Positions 1 through 7,919 of a stretch of DNA of 34,596 nucleotides are shown one piece after another. The stretch is taken from positions 1 to 34,596 of the forward strand of contig JAJDCO010000140.1 in assembly GCA_029260795.1 (NCBI GenBank), in the 5' to 3' direction. The notes below the pieces were generated by a model, which saw nothing but the letters and a program-made list of their open reading frames with translations, was not told where the DNA came from and did no database searches. This DNA is from Planctomycetota bacterium. Lineage in GTDB: Bacteria > Planctomycetota > OFTM77. Numbering within the stretch: the first letter of the stretch is position 1; the number at the start of each line of letters is the position of its first letter. Made by a program: the position numbers and the translations under genes.

Positions 1-138
1 ATTTCCACAGGCCCGCTCGAAGGAACGAACAACAAGATCAAGACGCTGCAACGAAAATCGTACGGCTTCAGAGACCGGGAGTACTTCAAATACAGGATCT
101 ATGCGGCGCATGAGTCAAAGTACGCTTTAGTCGGATGA
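1..138 (+). CDS. ISL3-family transposase, C-terminal end only (cut by window edge)
   Basis: Frame 1 is open from the first base to a TGA at 136-138 and gives 45 residues. It contains the run GPLEGTNNKIKTLQRKSYGF, then REYFKYRIYAAHES and a terminal KYALVG. The 'EG.NN.IK..KR..YGFR....F...I...H' pattern is the C-terminal end of the DDE domain in ISL3-family transposases, with the catalytic Glu in the GPLEGTNN segment. The rest of the gene lies left of the window. I cannot find a terminal inverted repeat after the stop, so the right edge of the element is not placed. The last 12 bases overlap the end of the opposing gene at 127-450, which suggests the element joined that gene by insertion. Confidence 0.85.
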   Translation: MSTGPLEGTNNKIKTLQRKSYGFRDREYFKYRIYAAHESKYALVG

Positions 139-450
139 GCCAGCCTTCTCGAATCCCATCCCCCGCGCAAGGCGAGCTCGGGCGGCCCTTTGCCGTTCTC
201 GGTCAGCAACCACCGAGCGCACGATCGCACCTGCCCACCCGCACAGTTCTCCATCCGTCCGGCCGCGGAGCTCCTCGCGGTGGCCCCATAGCTTGAACAG
301 GGCCCTCGATCGGATCTCTTCGATAACGACCGCCGGCTTGCCTGCTCCCACGACCGAGCGAATGATTCGGTCGAGCTGTCCGCTCGTTGCCAGCCTCTCG
401 ACGCGCTGCGCTTTGTTTTGCGAACCGGATCCTCGCCTCTCGCCCTTCAT
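127..450 (-). CDS. Small sigma-70 region-2-like protein, probably truncated
   Basis: 107 residues with a good start: GGAGG at 456-460 lies five bases ahead of the ATG at 448-450. The middle reads IEEIRSRALFKLWGHREELRGR and then GWAGAIVRSVVADRERQRAAR (in two parts here). This resembles region 2 of ECF sigma factors (acidic patch, '..LW', then '.W...I.RN...D..RR'). No region 4 follows. The reading frame ends inside the last codons of the ISL3 transposase, so the gene may have been cut by that insertion. The family call is by eye and weak; it could instead be an unrelated basic small protein. A (CT)25 tract (as read on this strand) lies 66 bases upstream of the start. Confidence 0.4.
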   Translation of the reverse strand: MKGERRGSGSQNKAQRVERLATSGQLDRIIRSVVGAGKPAVVIEEIRSRALFKLWGHREELRGRTDGELCGWAGAIVRSVVADRERQRAARARLARGMGFEKAGSSD

Positions 451-514
451 GCCCGCCTCCTGGCCGGAAGGGGAGACGAGGGCTGGCCAGCTCCGCAGCC
501 CACTATGCGCTGGC

Positions 515-567
<53 letters not shown>

Positions 568-709
568 CATGTGACGATCACCCTTGCTCCCAAAGGCCTG
601 GTTGCAACTGAGGACTCCCCCGATACGCACGATCCTATCGCTCCGCGCCTACCCTTTCAATGAGCAAGAGGGGACCGAAGAGGAATCGGGTGTTGACGGC
701 GCTTTCAAA

Positions 710-751
710 CCGCGTGTAGTTGGCGGTGGAAAGCGCGTGTTTTTGGCGGTG
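710..751. repeat. IS21-like subterminal direct repeats
   Basis: CCGCGTGTAGTTGGCGGTG (710-728) and GCGCGTGTTTTTGGCGGTG (733-751) match at 16 of 19 positions with a 23-base period, just inside the TGT terminus at 691. IS21-family ends carry several such repeats as transposase-binding sites. The function here is inferred from that pattern. Confidence 0.65.
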
Positions 752-805
752 TGAGTGTGCGGGGAGGAGCCGAGGGTGTGGGTGGCCCTCGGCTCGTTGG
801 AGGGG

Positions 806-1204
806 TCATCCGATCTCGACATCTTTGAGGAGGTCGCCGAGTCGACGTGGGCCGCGATCTCGAGGGGGGCGCTTCGGCTCGGGGAGTGGCAGGAGCTGCC
901 AGACGCCATCGGGATGTCCTGGGCTCCAGGGTCGGTGCGCGACGAGACGGAGGCTCAGGAGCCTATCGAGCGCGTCGTCGAGCTGCGAGCGAGCCAATGC
1001 GAGCCCTCGCGCTATCTGCTCTCGCGTGTAGAAGGAGGCCCCGCGCTGGTCGGCGGCCAGGGCGAGGTGGACGAGTACGGAGACGGCCTCGGGGCCGAGC
1101 CGCGCGAGCCAGCCTCGATGCAGAAGGTTCGCCTCGAGCCAGCCAAAGGGTGGCTGGGGCCGCCGGATCTGTTCTGGATACGGGGGCTGAGGTCTTTGCG
1201 TCAT
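806..1204 (-). CDS. Winged-helix/HTH accessory protein of IS21-like element
   Basis: 132 residues. The ATG at 1204-1202 overlaps the istB TGA (1203-1201) as ATGA, so translation is coupled to istB. The N-terminus has FGWLEANLLHRGWLARLGPEA, followed by a helical segment and FYTREQIARGLALARSQLDD, then a wing-like stretch LVAHRPW..DGVWQLLPLPE. This organisation (a 'WL...L...GWL..L..EA' opening, then an HTH preceding a 'G..YQVLPL'-like strand) is known in small proteins encoded after istB in some IS21 elements. A role in DNA binding or regulation of transposition is inference. It appears intact. Confidence 0.7.
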   Translation of the reverse strand: MTQRPQPPYPEQIRRPQPPFGWLEANLLHRGWLARLGPEAVSVLVHLALAADQRGASFYTREQIARGLALARSQLDDALDRLLSLRLVAHRPWSPGHPDGVWQLLPLPEPKRPPRDRGPRRLGDLLKDVEIG

Positions 1205-1986
1205 GACTTCGCCCTCGGCTTCTTCTTCGCCCGCCTCTGCGACGAGCGCTTCTTCCTTTGCTCCTGGCTCTCCTTGAGTCGGTAGGAGCAATCGGCCTCG
1301 ATCGAGAGTAGCTCGGAGCGATGGACGAGGCGATCGACGAGCGCGGTCACGCAGCTCGCGCCGGGTAAAAACTCGGCCCACTCTTCGAAACGGCGATTGG
1401 TCGTGATGATCGTCGAGCACTCGCCCTCCCTTCTCGAGACGATCTCGAAGAGGAGATCGGCGTGACGGCTGTCGTAGGAGAGATACCCGACCTCGTCGAT
1501 CACCAGCAGAGCCGGCGAGGTGTAGCGGCGCAGGCGGCGCGCGAGCGACGTCGTGCCTTCTTGAGCCGCCAGGTCGTTGAGCATCTCGCTCGCGGTGCCG
1601 AAGCGGACGGTGTGCCCTTCGAGCAAAGCCCGGTGGGCCAGATTCTTGGCCAGGGTCGTCTTGCCGACTCCGTTGGGTCCGAAGAAGATCACGTTGGTCG
1701 CCTCCTCGAGAAAGCCGAGCGTCCAGAGATCTTCGAAGAGCGGCCGGTCGATCTTCTTCGGCCAGGTCCAATCGAAGTCGGTGATCGGTTTGAATCGCCG
1801 AATCCTGGCATTGCGGAGCCGGCGCTCGAGACTGCGCTTGGCCTTCTCCTCTTCCTCGATCTCGATCAGGCGCTCGACCCAGGATTCTTCGCGCAGCTCT
1901 TCGAGATGAGCGAGCAGACCGTAGAGGCCGAGCCGTCGGAGCCGCTCTTCTCTCGAGGGAGATTGGGCCGGTATGCGAGACGTCAT
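1201..1986 (-). CDS. istB: IstB-like AAA+ ATPase (IS21 helper of transposition)
   Basis: 261 residues, the usual IstB length. An N-terminal helical part (residues 1-70) is followed by the AAA+ core: Walker A GPNGVGKTT at 103-111, Walker B LLVIDEVGYL at 160-169, sensor TTNR at 195-198, and the conserved VDRLVHRS near 217-224. The last 25 residues are a basic Lys/Arg-rich tail. The IstB family forms ATP-dependent oligomers on DNA and stimulates IstA. The ATG (1986-1984) overlaps the istA stop as ATGA, and the stop overlaps the next gene in the same way. The protein looks complete, but its partner IstA is truncated. Confidence 0.93.
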   Translation of the reverse strand: MTSRIPAQSPSREERLRRLGLYGLLAHLEELREESWVERLIEIEEEEKAKRSLERRLRNARIRRFKPITDFDWTWPKKIDRPLFEDLWTLGFLEEATNVIFFGPNGVGKTTLAKNLAHRALLEGHTVRFGTASEMLNDLAAQEGTTSLARRLRRYTSPALLVIDEVGYLSYDSRHADLLFEIVSRREGECSTIITTNRRFEEWAEFLPGASCVTALVDRLVHRSELLSIEADCSYRLKESQEQRKKRSSQRRAKKKPRAKS

Positions 1987-2479
1987 GAGGCGTCCTCCTC
2001 TTCACCGATCAGCTCGTCGTATTGCCGCAGATCGTGGGGCCGGACTCTCACGCCTTCGAGACGAGGGTCCTTGGGCAGAATGACCGGGCGGGCGGGAGCC
2101 AGCCCTCGGGCGCGGCGACGTCGATCCAGGATCTGACGGATCGCTTGCGCGTGCGGCGCCTCGGCCAAGAGCGCTTCCTTCGTTGCGGCTTCGAGCTCGG
2201 TGCCTCCGAAGAGATCGAGCAGCTCGAGGAGACGCGCCGTCAGAGAGCCGATGTTGGTGCCCCGCTGCGCCTGGATGCGAAAGACCTGGTCGGTGGAAGG
2301 CGCCGCTTCGGTCAAACGGTCGAAGCCCCGGTGGTGACGCGCTCGCTTCTTCTTCTCGATGAGCGGCCGCAGATGCGCCGGATCCTCGATCTGAGCGCCG
2401 CGATCGTAGCTCCTTTCGCTCGAATCCGTCGAGCGGCAGGTAGGAGTCACCGGCCTGCTCCACGGCAATGAAACGGATG
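1983..2479 (-). pseudogene. istA: istA, C-terminal fragment (5' part replaced)
   Basis: The frame ends with TGA at 1985-1983, overlapping istB. About 135 residues resemble the C-terminal part of IS21-type IstA: DRGAQIEDPAHLRPLIEKKK, a segment with AQRGTNIGSLTARLLELLDLF, and a final 'LEGVRVRPHDLRQYDEL'. The DDE catalytic core and the N-terminal HTH are absent. Upstream of about 2400 the frame stops resembling IstA, and from about 2480 it runs into the tandem GC-rich repeat. The exact breakpoint cannot be fixed by eye. A neighbouring frame at about 2390-2470 is also protein-like, so a frameshift near the break is possible. Confidence 0.7.
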
Positions 2480-2868
2480 AGGGCGGGACGCCTGGCGGTC
2501 CCAGGGGAAGACGGCCTCCACCGATCCGCCGCCGAGTCCTTCGACGACGATCGAACGGCCGTTGCTCGGCCTGAAGGGCCGACATCATCCAGCCCCAGGC
2601 CAGGACGGGCGAAGCCCGGCCGCAGCCTGGGGTCGCCGGACGCCCGCAGAAAAGCGGGCGGGACGCCCGCGGTCCCAGGGGAAGAAGCCTCCGCCGATCC
2701 GTCGCCGGATCTTTCGACGATCATCGAACGGCCGTTGCTCGGCCTGAAGGGCCGACATCATCCAGCCCCAGGCCAGGACGGGCGAAGCCCGGCCGCAGCC
2801 TGGGGTCACCGGACACCGACAACGTCGAGGCGGGCGGGACGCCACGCGGGACGCCCGCGGTCCCAGGG
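2480..2868. repeat. Tandem GC-rich repeat with REP-like palindrome (2.2 copies)
   Basis: The unit ends in GGTCCCAGGG, which begins at 2497, 2671 and 2859 (spacing 174 and 188). The body, including a stretch of about 90 nearly identical bases, is seen at about 2540-2633 and 2718-2807. The palindrome GCGGGCG-GGA-CGCCCGC (2654-2670) precedes GGTCCCAGGG. The same palindrome core plus GGTCCCAGGG recurs at 13268-13646, so this is a dispersed family. The array abuts the broken end of istA. I see no gene in 2480-2929. Confidence 0.85.
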
Positions 2869-2884
2869 TGTCGTGCCGCCAACC

Positions 2885-2906
2885 GCGTGTCGGTTCGACG
2901 ACACGC
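2885..2906 (-). terminator. Candidate hairpin terminator of the lipid operon
   Basis: A perfect 8-bp stem GCGTGTCG/CGACACGC with a 6-base loop lies 23 bases beyond the TAG (2932-2930) of the last gene of the minus-strand operon. No clear U-tract follows, so intrinsic termination is only suggested. Confidence 0.4.
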
Positions 2907-2929
2907 TTTCGGTCCGATCCCCCCACGCG

Positions 2930-4471
2930 CTAGCGCAGAAACCGCGCAAGCTCCAGCGCCACGATGTCCGGCTTCTCGACCGGGACGTAGTGATTGCAGT
3001 CGGGGATGCGCACCAGCTCGGCACCGGGGATGTCTGCAGCGAAGCGCGTGGCGTGACGATCGATCGCGAAGTTGCCGTCTTCTTCGCCCCACAGGATGAG
3101 CGTCGGGCAGCGGATCTCGCGGATGCGCGACTCCCAATAACCCTCTTCCTCGCGCGCCAGCTCCACCATCGCTCGCCAGTTGTCCCGGTTCTGAACGAGC
3201 ACGAAGTTCTCTTCGGCCTCGCCGGGCGGTACGCTCTCGACGAACGAGATCTCGAGCACCTCTCGAGTGTCGGGCAGTGTCGTTGCCAAGCGCCCCCAGT
3301 ACGCCAAGGGATGCTCCTTGAGCAACAGCTCCTCTTTGGGCGTCTCCTCTCGAGTCCTTCGATAACCGGAAGACGCCATCAAGACGAGCCGCTCGACTCG
3401 CTCGGGATGCGCGACCGCGAAGCGCCACGCGACCTCACCGCCATAGGAGTGGCCGACCACGACTGCGCGCTCGACGCCGTGACTCTTCAAGTACGTCTCG
3501 AGAAACGCGACGAGTCCGTCGAAGGTCGTGGGTCGATCCGCGGGCCCCGTCGCGCCATGCCCGGGCAGGTCTGGAGCCAGGACTCGGCGCCCTGCGGCCC
3601 ATTCGGGCGGCCCGGTCCCGTTGGAGGCAAACAGCACGCGCGTCCAAACGAAGAGCGAAGACGGAGTACCGTGCACGAGTAGGACCGGAGCGCGCCCCGA
3701 GGGCTCCGCCGGCTCGACGACCAGCTCGGACACCTCGAACGTCGAAGCGCCCTCCGTCGTCTCGACGTGCACGGTCCGGATTGCCAAGCCGAGGGCCGCG
3801 ATCGGACGGTTCTTCGACAGCGCCAGCAACTCGGAACGGACCTCAGCGTAGTCCAGCCCGCCGTTCGCTTCGAAAGCGAAGACCCCCAGGACCCCGGCCC
3901 AGAGCGCCCCACCGACCCATCCCCAGGCACCGACGCGCGGCGACTCGACCGACCACGGGTCGAGGCGTCGGGCCCACCCCAGGAGCAAGGGCATGGCCAA
4001 GGCCCAGGCGAGCCCCAGGACCACCAACGAGACCGGCAAGCTCCACGGAATCTCGACGGCTTCGAGTCGGACTCCGGCCCAGAAGCTGAGCGGCGTGCCC
4101 ACCAGCGTCAATGGAATGGACAGGAGCGGTCGCGCGAGAAGCCAGCGCAGCGAACGATGGAAGAGCGTTCCGAAGAGCGCCCACAGCGTCAGGATCCAGA
4201 GCGGCGCGACCGGCGCGCTCGCCAGGCGCCCACCCTCGGGGTACCGAACGATTCCCGCGAGCTCGAGAACGGTATCGGTAACGAAGCCGAAGACCACGAG
4301 CGCGCCCAGAAAGGTCGCCAGGCGCTTCTTGTCGGGCGCTCCCCAGAACGCGAGGGCGACGATCGGCCACGCCGCCAGCGCCCCCAGCCACGGCCAGCCT
4401 TCCGCTGCGCCCACGACGCAGAAGAACCAGCCGACCTGGAAGAGCGCGAAGTTGAGCAGCTTGTCCTTCAT
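2930..4471 (-). CDS. DUF2878 membrane domain fused to alpha/beta hydrolase
   Basis: 513 residues in two parts. Residues 1 to about 165 are a multi-helix membrane domain opening LLNFALFQVGWFFCVVGAA, with LAPLWI-type and LWALFGTLFHRSLRWL segments; this is the pattern of DUF2878. One more hydrophobic helix (about 183-200) leads to an alpha/beta hydrolase, residues about 225-513. The hydrolase has an HGTPSS oxyanion loop (267-272), DLPGHG (301-306), nucleophile elbow GHSYGG with Ser342, probable acid Asp465 in GEEDGNF, and His494 in CNHYVP. DUF2878 is normally a separate small protein in CFA/DUF1365 clusters. The catalytic triad is complete. The substrate is unknown; an ester or acyl-lipid is plausible from context. 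It lies 39 bases after the CFA-like gene and is the last gene of the operon. Confidence 0.85.
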   Translation of the reverse strand: MKDKLLNFALFQVGWFFCVVGAAEGWPWLGALAAWPIVALAFWGAPDKKRLATFLGALVVFGFVTDTVLELAGIVRYPEGGRLASAPVAPLWILTLWALFGTLFHRSLRWLLARPLLSIPLTLVGTPLSFWAGVRLEAVEIPWSLPVSLVVLGLAWALAMPLLLGWARRLDPWSVESPRVGAWGWVGGALWAGVLGVFAFEANGGLDYAEVRSELLALSKNRPIAALGLAIRTVHVETTEGASTFEVSELVVEPAEPSGRAPVLLVHGTPSSLFVWTRVLFASNGTGPPEWAAGRRVLAPDLPGHGATGPADRPTTFDGLVAFLETYLKSHGVERAVVVGHSYGGEVAWRFAVAHPERVERLVLMASSGYRRTREETPKEELLLKEHPLAYWGRLATTLPDTREVLEISFVESVPPGEAEENFVLVQNRDNWRAMVELAREEEGYWESRIREIRCPTLILWGEEDGNFAIDRHATRFAADIPGAELVRIPDCNHYVPVEKPDIVALELARFLR

Positions 4472-4510
4472 GACCCTCTCGATTGGGCCCCGTTGCCGAG
4501 GCGCGGACCG

Positions 4511-5782
4511 CTAGGCGCCGAAGCGTGCCAGCGCAGGAGTTCGCCGATCGGGCAAGGCGCCGAAGACCGGCTCCATGCGATTGTGCGGCTTGGTGAACAG
4601 CATCTGCACGTCGCCGATGACGCGCTCCTCGAAGCCGCCCTCGCAGTAGCAGAGGTAGAACTCCCACATGCGGCGGAACTCGGCCGAGTAACCGAGCGCC
4701 GCGATACGATCCTCGTGGGTCAAGAAGTTCGAGCGCCACTCGCGCAGCGTGCGCGCATAGTGCGGCGTGAGGTCCTCGAGGTGGAACAGACGCAGGTCGG
4801 TCTTGCGCGCGATCGAGTCGCTGATGGCACCGACCGACGGGATGCAGGAGCCCGGAAAGATATAGCGCTGGATGAAGTCGACCGATCGCTTGGCCTGCTC
4901 GTACTGCGTGTCGGCGATCACGATCGCCTGGAGCAAGAAGGCGCCATCGGCTTTGAGCAGGTGGCTGCACGTCTCGAAGTAGCGGTCGTAGTAGCGATGG
5001 CCGACCGCCTCGATCATCTCGATGGAGACGATCTTGTCGTAGCGCCCGTCGAGATCCCGGTAGTCTTCCTTCAGCAGGGTCACGCGATCCGACAGGCCCG
5101 CCGCCGCGACGCGCGCCTGGGCGAGGGCGTGCTGCTCGGAGGAGAGAGTGGTCGTCGTAACGCGACAGCCGTAGTGCTGCGCGGCATGAATTGCCATGGC
5201 GCCCCAGCCCGTGCCGATCTCGAGCAGATGATCCGAGGGCCGCAGGTCGAGCTTGCGACAGATGCGGTCCATCTTCGCGATCGACGCTTCCTCGAGCGTC
5301 ATGTCCTCGCGCTCGAACCAGGCTGCCGAGTACATCAGGGTGGGATCGAGGAACTCGACAAAGAGGTCGTTCCCGAGGTCGTAATGTGCCTCGATGTTCT
5401 TGCGGCTACCGTCGCGCGAGTTCTCGCGCACCCGGTGGTACAGCTTGAAGAGCGGCTTGGCGAACCGCGCCAGGCCCTTCTCGAGCCCATCGAGAATGTC
5501 GCGGTTCAGACAGAAGATCCGGATCAGAGCCGTAAGATCGTCCGCACTCCAATGACCCTTCATGTACGACTCGCCGGCACCGATCGATCCGCGCAGCGCG
5601 CAGGCCGCGTAGAAGGAAGGATCGTGCACCGTGAGCGTGGCTTCGATCGGAAAGGCTTCCGAGACGCGGCCGAACACGAAGCGATCGCGCCCATCCTCCA
5701 AGATGAGCCGGCCCCGCGAGAGATTCTCGAGGCGACCCTGAACGGCGCGGGCCAGGAGACGATCGAAGAGCGGACGGGTCAT
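4511..5782 (-). CDS. cfa: Cyclopropane-fatty-acyl-phospholipid synthase family methyltransferase
   Basis: 423 residues. The start ATG (5782-5780) overlaps the DUF1365 stop as ATGA. Cfa-family landmarks in order: YDLGNDLF (134-141), the SAM loop LEIGTGWGA (187-195), IEMIEAVGH (254-262) and QRYIFPGSCIPS (305-316). The family transfers a methylene or methyl group from SAM to the double bond of phospholipid acyl chains at the membrane. Compared with E. coli Cfa, two bicarbonate-site residues differ: Cys139 (YSCAYW) is Ala here (YSAAWF) and His266 (LLHTIG) is Gln (LLQAIV). The Glu of the EMIE segment and the later Tyr (HYARTL) are kept. The product may therefore be a methyl or methylene branch rather than a cyclopropane. 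Confidence 0.88.
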   Translation of the reverse strand: MTRPLFDRLLARAVQGRLENLSRGRLILEDGRDRFVFGRVSEAFPIEATLTVHDPSFYAACALRGSIGAGESYMKGHWSADDLTALIRIFCLNRDILDGLEKGLARFAKPLFKLYHRVRENSRDGSRKNIEAHYDLGNDLFVEFLDPTLMYSAAWFEREDMTLEEASIAKMDRICRKLDLRPSDHLLEIGTGWGAMAIHAAQHYGCRVTTTTLSSEQHALAQARVAAAGLSDRVTLLKEDYRDLDGRYDKIVSIEMIEAVGHRYYDRYFETCSHLLKADGAFLLQAIVIADTQYEQAKRSVDFIQRYIFPGSCIPSVGAISDSIARKTDLRLFHLEDLTPHYARTLREWRSNFLTHEDRIAALGYSAEFRRMWEFYLCYCEGGFEERVIGDVQMLFTKPHNRMEPVFGALPDRRTPALARFGA

Positions 5783-6612
5783 CGGACATTCCTTTCGAGC
5801 TGCGGTTTCGATTCCGGAGCGCTTGCTGGAGGGCTCGCGAGGGACAAAGGCTCGGGACGCTTGTCGGGATGGACGAAGAACGGGCAGCGCTTGCGCCAGA
5901 GACGGAACGCTTGCCAGTAAATGGCGGCCAGCACTTTGAGTGACATGAGCGGGAACCGCACCAAGGCGCTCGCCAGGGCAGGCCCCGTGATCGGCTTGCG
6001 TTGGAGTGTCAGCGTGGCGTCGAAGGCCCGTCGCCCCTCGCACCAGTTCTCCATGTGCACGGTCAGTGCACGGTCTTGGATCGAGAAGCGCCACTCGTAC
6101 TCGAAGTCGAGGTCGAAGAACGGCGACACGTGAAACGACTTGGGAAATCGGAACCGCAAGCGCTGCCCGGTCTCGTCGACCTCGCCGCTCTCTCGCCCCA
6201 GCACGTAGGCATGCCGCTCCTTCCATGGCGTGTTCGTGATCTCGGCCACGATCGCCTCCACCTGCTGGTCGGCCTCATCGAAGCAGAAGTAGAAGCTCAC
6301 CGGATTGAACACGAAGCCGAAGGTGCGGAGCTGTGTCAGGACGCGGATCGGTCCGCTCGGACGTCTCCCGAGCTGCTCTTCGACCCGGTTCCGCACCGCG
6401 TCCTCGAGCGGGATGTCGGTCGGCTCGAGGTAATCGGCGCGACGAAACCAGGACCAGCTCGGTCGACGCGTCGACCAGAGCCATCGACCTCGAAACGCCG
6501 TGTCGAGCTCGGCCAGGTCCAGCCACGTGAGACACACGCGATAGGTAAAGTCATGGTCGATAGGCTCGAAGCGACGGTGACGCACCTGTCCTTGATAAAG
6601 CGCGCTCTTCAT
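5779..6612 (-). CDS. DUF1365 family protein
   Basis: 277 residues, usual for the family. The start ATG (6612-6610) overlaps the stop of the FAD oxidoreductase gene. Family motifs are clear: opening SALYQGQVRHRRFEPIDHDF, then GFVFNPVSFYFCFD, EITNTPWKERHAYVL and KSFHVSPFFDLD. DUF1365 is found almost always beside a CFA-type methyltransferase and an FAD/NAD(P)-binding protein; in Rhodobacter sphaeroides such a cassette belongs, as I recall, to the RpoE/ChrR singlet-oxygen response. The biochemical role is not established. The C-terminus has a moderately hydrophobic stretch (FPLMSLKVLAAIYWQAF) that may sit on the membrane. Confidence 0.92.
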   Translation of the reverse strand: MKSALYQGQVRHRRFEPIDHDFTYRVCLTWLDLAELDTAFRGRWLWSTRRPSWSWFRRADYLEPTDIPLEDAVRNRVEEQLGRRPSGPIRVLTQLRTFGFVFNPVSFYFCFDEADQQVEAIVAEITNTPWKERHAYVLGRESGEVDETGQRLRFRFPKSFHVSPFFDLDFEYEWRFSIQDRALTVHMENWCEGRRAFDATLTLQRKPITGPALASALVRFPLMSLKVLAAIYWQAFRLWRKRCPFFVHPDKRPEPLSLASPPASAPESKPQLERNVR

Positions 6613-7919
6613 CGCCGGGACTCCGCCAGAGCCGGCGCGGCCGCCGCCAGTCGATGCGTCGCTTCCTGCGGATCGCCCCAAGCCACGCCCAGCTCGCGGG
6701 CCGCCGCCACGCCACTCTGAAGGCCGTCCTCGTGGAAGCCCCAGCCCCAGTAAGCGCCCGCATAGTGCGTCCGGCGCACGCCACTGATCTCGGAGCGCCG
6801 TGTCTGCGCATCGAAGGAAGCCGGCGTGAACTGAGGATGTTCGTACACCATGCGCTCGAGCACTCGCTTCGGGTCGATCTCGTCGGAACGATTCAGCGTC
6901 ACGCAGTAGCGTTCCCGAGAGGACAAGCTCTGCAGCACGTTCATGTCGTAGGTCACCGCCACCGCGTCCCTGGCCTGGGCCGGAACGAAGTAGTTCCAAG
7001 CCGCGCCCGCCCGGGCGCGCTTCGGAAGCAATCGTCGATCGGTGTGCAGGACGGTGTCGTTGGCCTGGTAGGCGATGGCGCCCAAGATCTCGCTCTCGGC
7101 CTCGCTGGGATCGGCCAGCATGCGCAGCGCCTGATCACTGTGCACGGCGATCACGACTCGGTCGAAGGACTCGGTGCCGGCCGCCTCGGTCTGCACGGTG
7201 ACGCCACTCTCGGTGCGGCGAATCGCGCGGACCGGTGAGCCGAGGCGGATCTGGTCTTCGAAAGGACGGATCAGCTTCTCGACGATGCGGTAGGAGCCGC
7301 CCCGGATCACTCGCCACTCGGGGCGATCGTCCACGGTCAGCATGCCGTGGTTGTGGAAGAACTGCACGAAGCCCCGAATCGGGAACTGGCGCATCTGCAC
7401 GGGACCGGTCGACCAGATCGCGGCACCCATCGGCACGATGTAGTACTCGACGAAGTCGCGCGAGTACCGATTCGTGTCGAGATACTCGCCGAGTGTCCGG
7501 CCCGCTTCCTCCCCTTCCAGCACACGCGGCGCCTCCCGATTGAAGCGCAAGATCTCGCGGATCATGCGCCAGAAGGACGGGCGCAGCAGATTGCGGCGCT
7601 GTGCGAAGAGAGTATTGAGCGTGGTGCCGTTGTACTCGAGACCCGTCCGTTCCGACTGGACGCTGAAGCTCATGCTCGAGGGCTGCGTCGCGACGCCGAG
7701 CTCGTCCAGCAGCCGCACCAGCCCCGGGTAGTTGCGCTCGTTGTAGACGATGAAGCCCGAGTCGATCGCGACCCGACCTTCTGGCGTCTCCACGTCCCGC
7801 GTGTGCGTGTGGCCGCCCAGGCGCGCGGCGCCTTCGAAGACGACGACCTCGTGCTGCCGGGAGAGCAGGTAGGCGGCCACCAAGCCCGAGATGCCGGCGC
7901 CGACGATCGCGATCCTCAT
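6609..7919 (-). CDS. FAD/NAD(P)-binding amine-oxidase-like oxidoreductase
   Basis: 436 residues. The ATG (7919-7917) overlaps the desaturase stop as ATGA, so the much longer open frame upstream is not used. The N-terminus has the dinucleotide-binding fold MRIAIVGAGISGL, followed by the flavin motif GARLGGHTHT-like ARLGGHTHTRD and then DSGFIVYNERNYPGL. Further on, VPMGAAIWST and FFHNHGML are typical of the NAD/FAD-binding proteins that accompany DUF1365 and CFA genes, and the C-terminal GAYWGWGFHEDG is the usual closing flavin contact. It is probably a redox step on an acyl-lipid in the same pathway; in the Tms/Bfa systems an FAD reductase saturates a methylene branch. The substrate here is unproven. 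Confidence 0.9.
   Translation of the reverse strand: MRIAIVGAGISGLVAAYLLSRQHEVVVFEGAARLGGHTHTRDVETPEGRVAIDSGFIVYNERNYPGLVRLLDELGVATQPSSMSFSVQSERTGLEYNGTTLNTLFAQRRNLLRPSFWRMIREILRFNREAPRVLEGEEAGRTLGEYLDTNRYSRDFVEYYIVPMGAAIWSTGPVQMRQFPIRGFVQFFHNHGMLTVDDRPEWRVIRGGSYRIVEKLIRPFEDQIRLGSPVRAIRRTESGVTVQTEAAGTESFDRVVIAVHSDQALRMLADPSEAESEILGAIAYQANDTVLHTDRRLLPKRARAGAAWNYFVPAQARDAVAVTYDMNVLQSLSSRERYCVTLNRSDEIDPKRVLERMVYEHPQFTPASFDAQTRRSEISGVRRTHYAGAYWGWGFHEDGLQSGVAAARELGVAWGDPQEATHRLAAAAPALAESRR

Larger units (their letters stand above)
691..2479 (-). mobile_element. IS21-like element remnant (truncated istA, istB, HTH gene, one terminus)
   Basis: The element contains the C-terminal third of istA, a complete istB and a third winged-helix gene, all on the minus strand and joined by ATGA overlaps. 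The istB-distal terminus is recognisable at 691 as TGTTGACGGCG, followed by two copies of a 19-base subterminal repeat; IS21-family ends characteristically begin TGT and carry several such repeats. The istA end and the other terminus are missing: near 2480 the sequence changes into a tandem GC-rich repeat. The copy is therefore unlikely to move by itself. Confidence 0.8.

Noticed and set aside
2390..2724. Alternative minus-strand frame with protein-like segment RFIAVEQAGDSYLPLDGFE
   Set aside because: It is short, runs into the tandem repeat and lacks a start signal; it may be part of the broken istA, but I could not show it.
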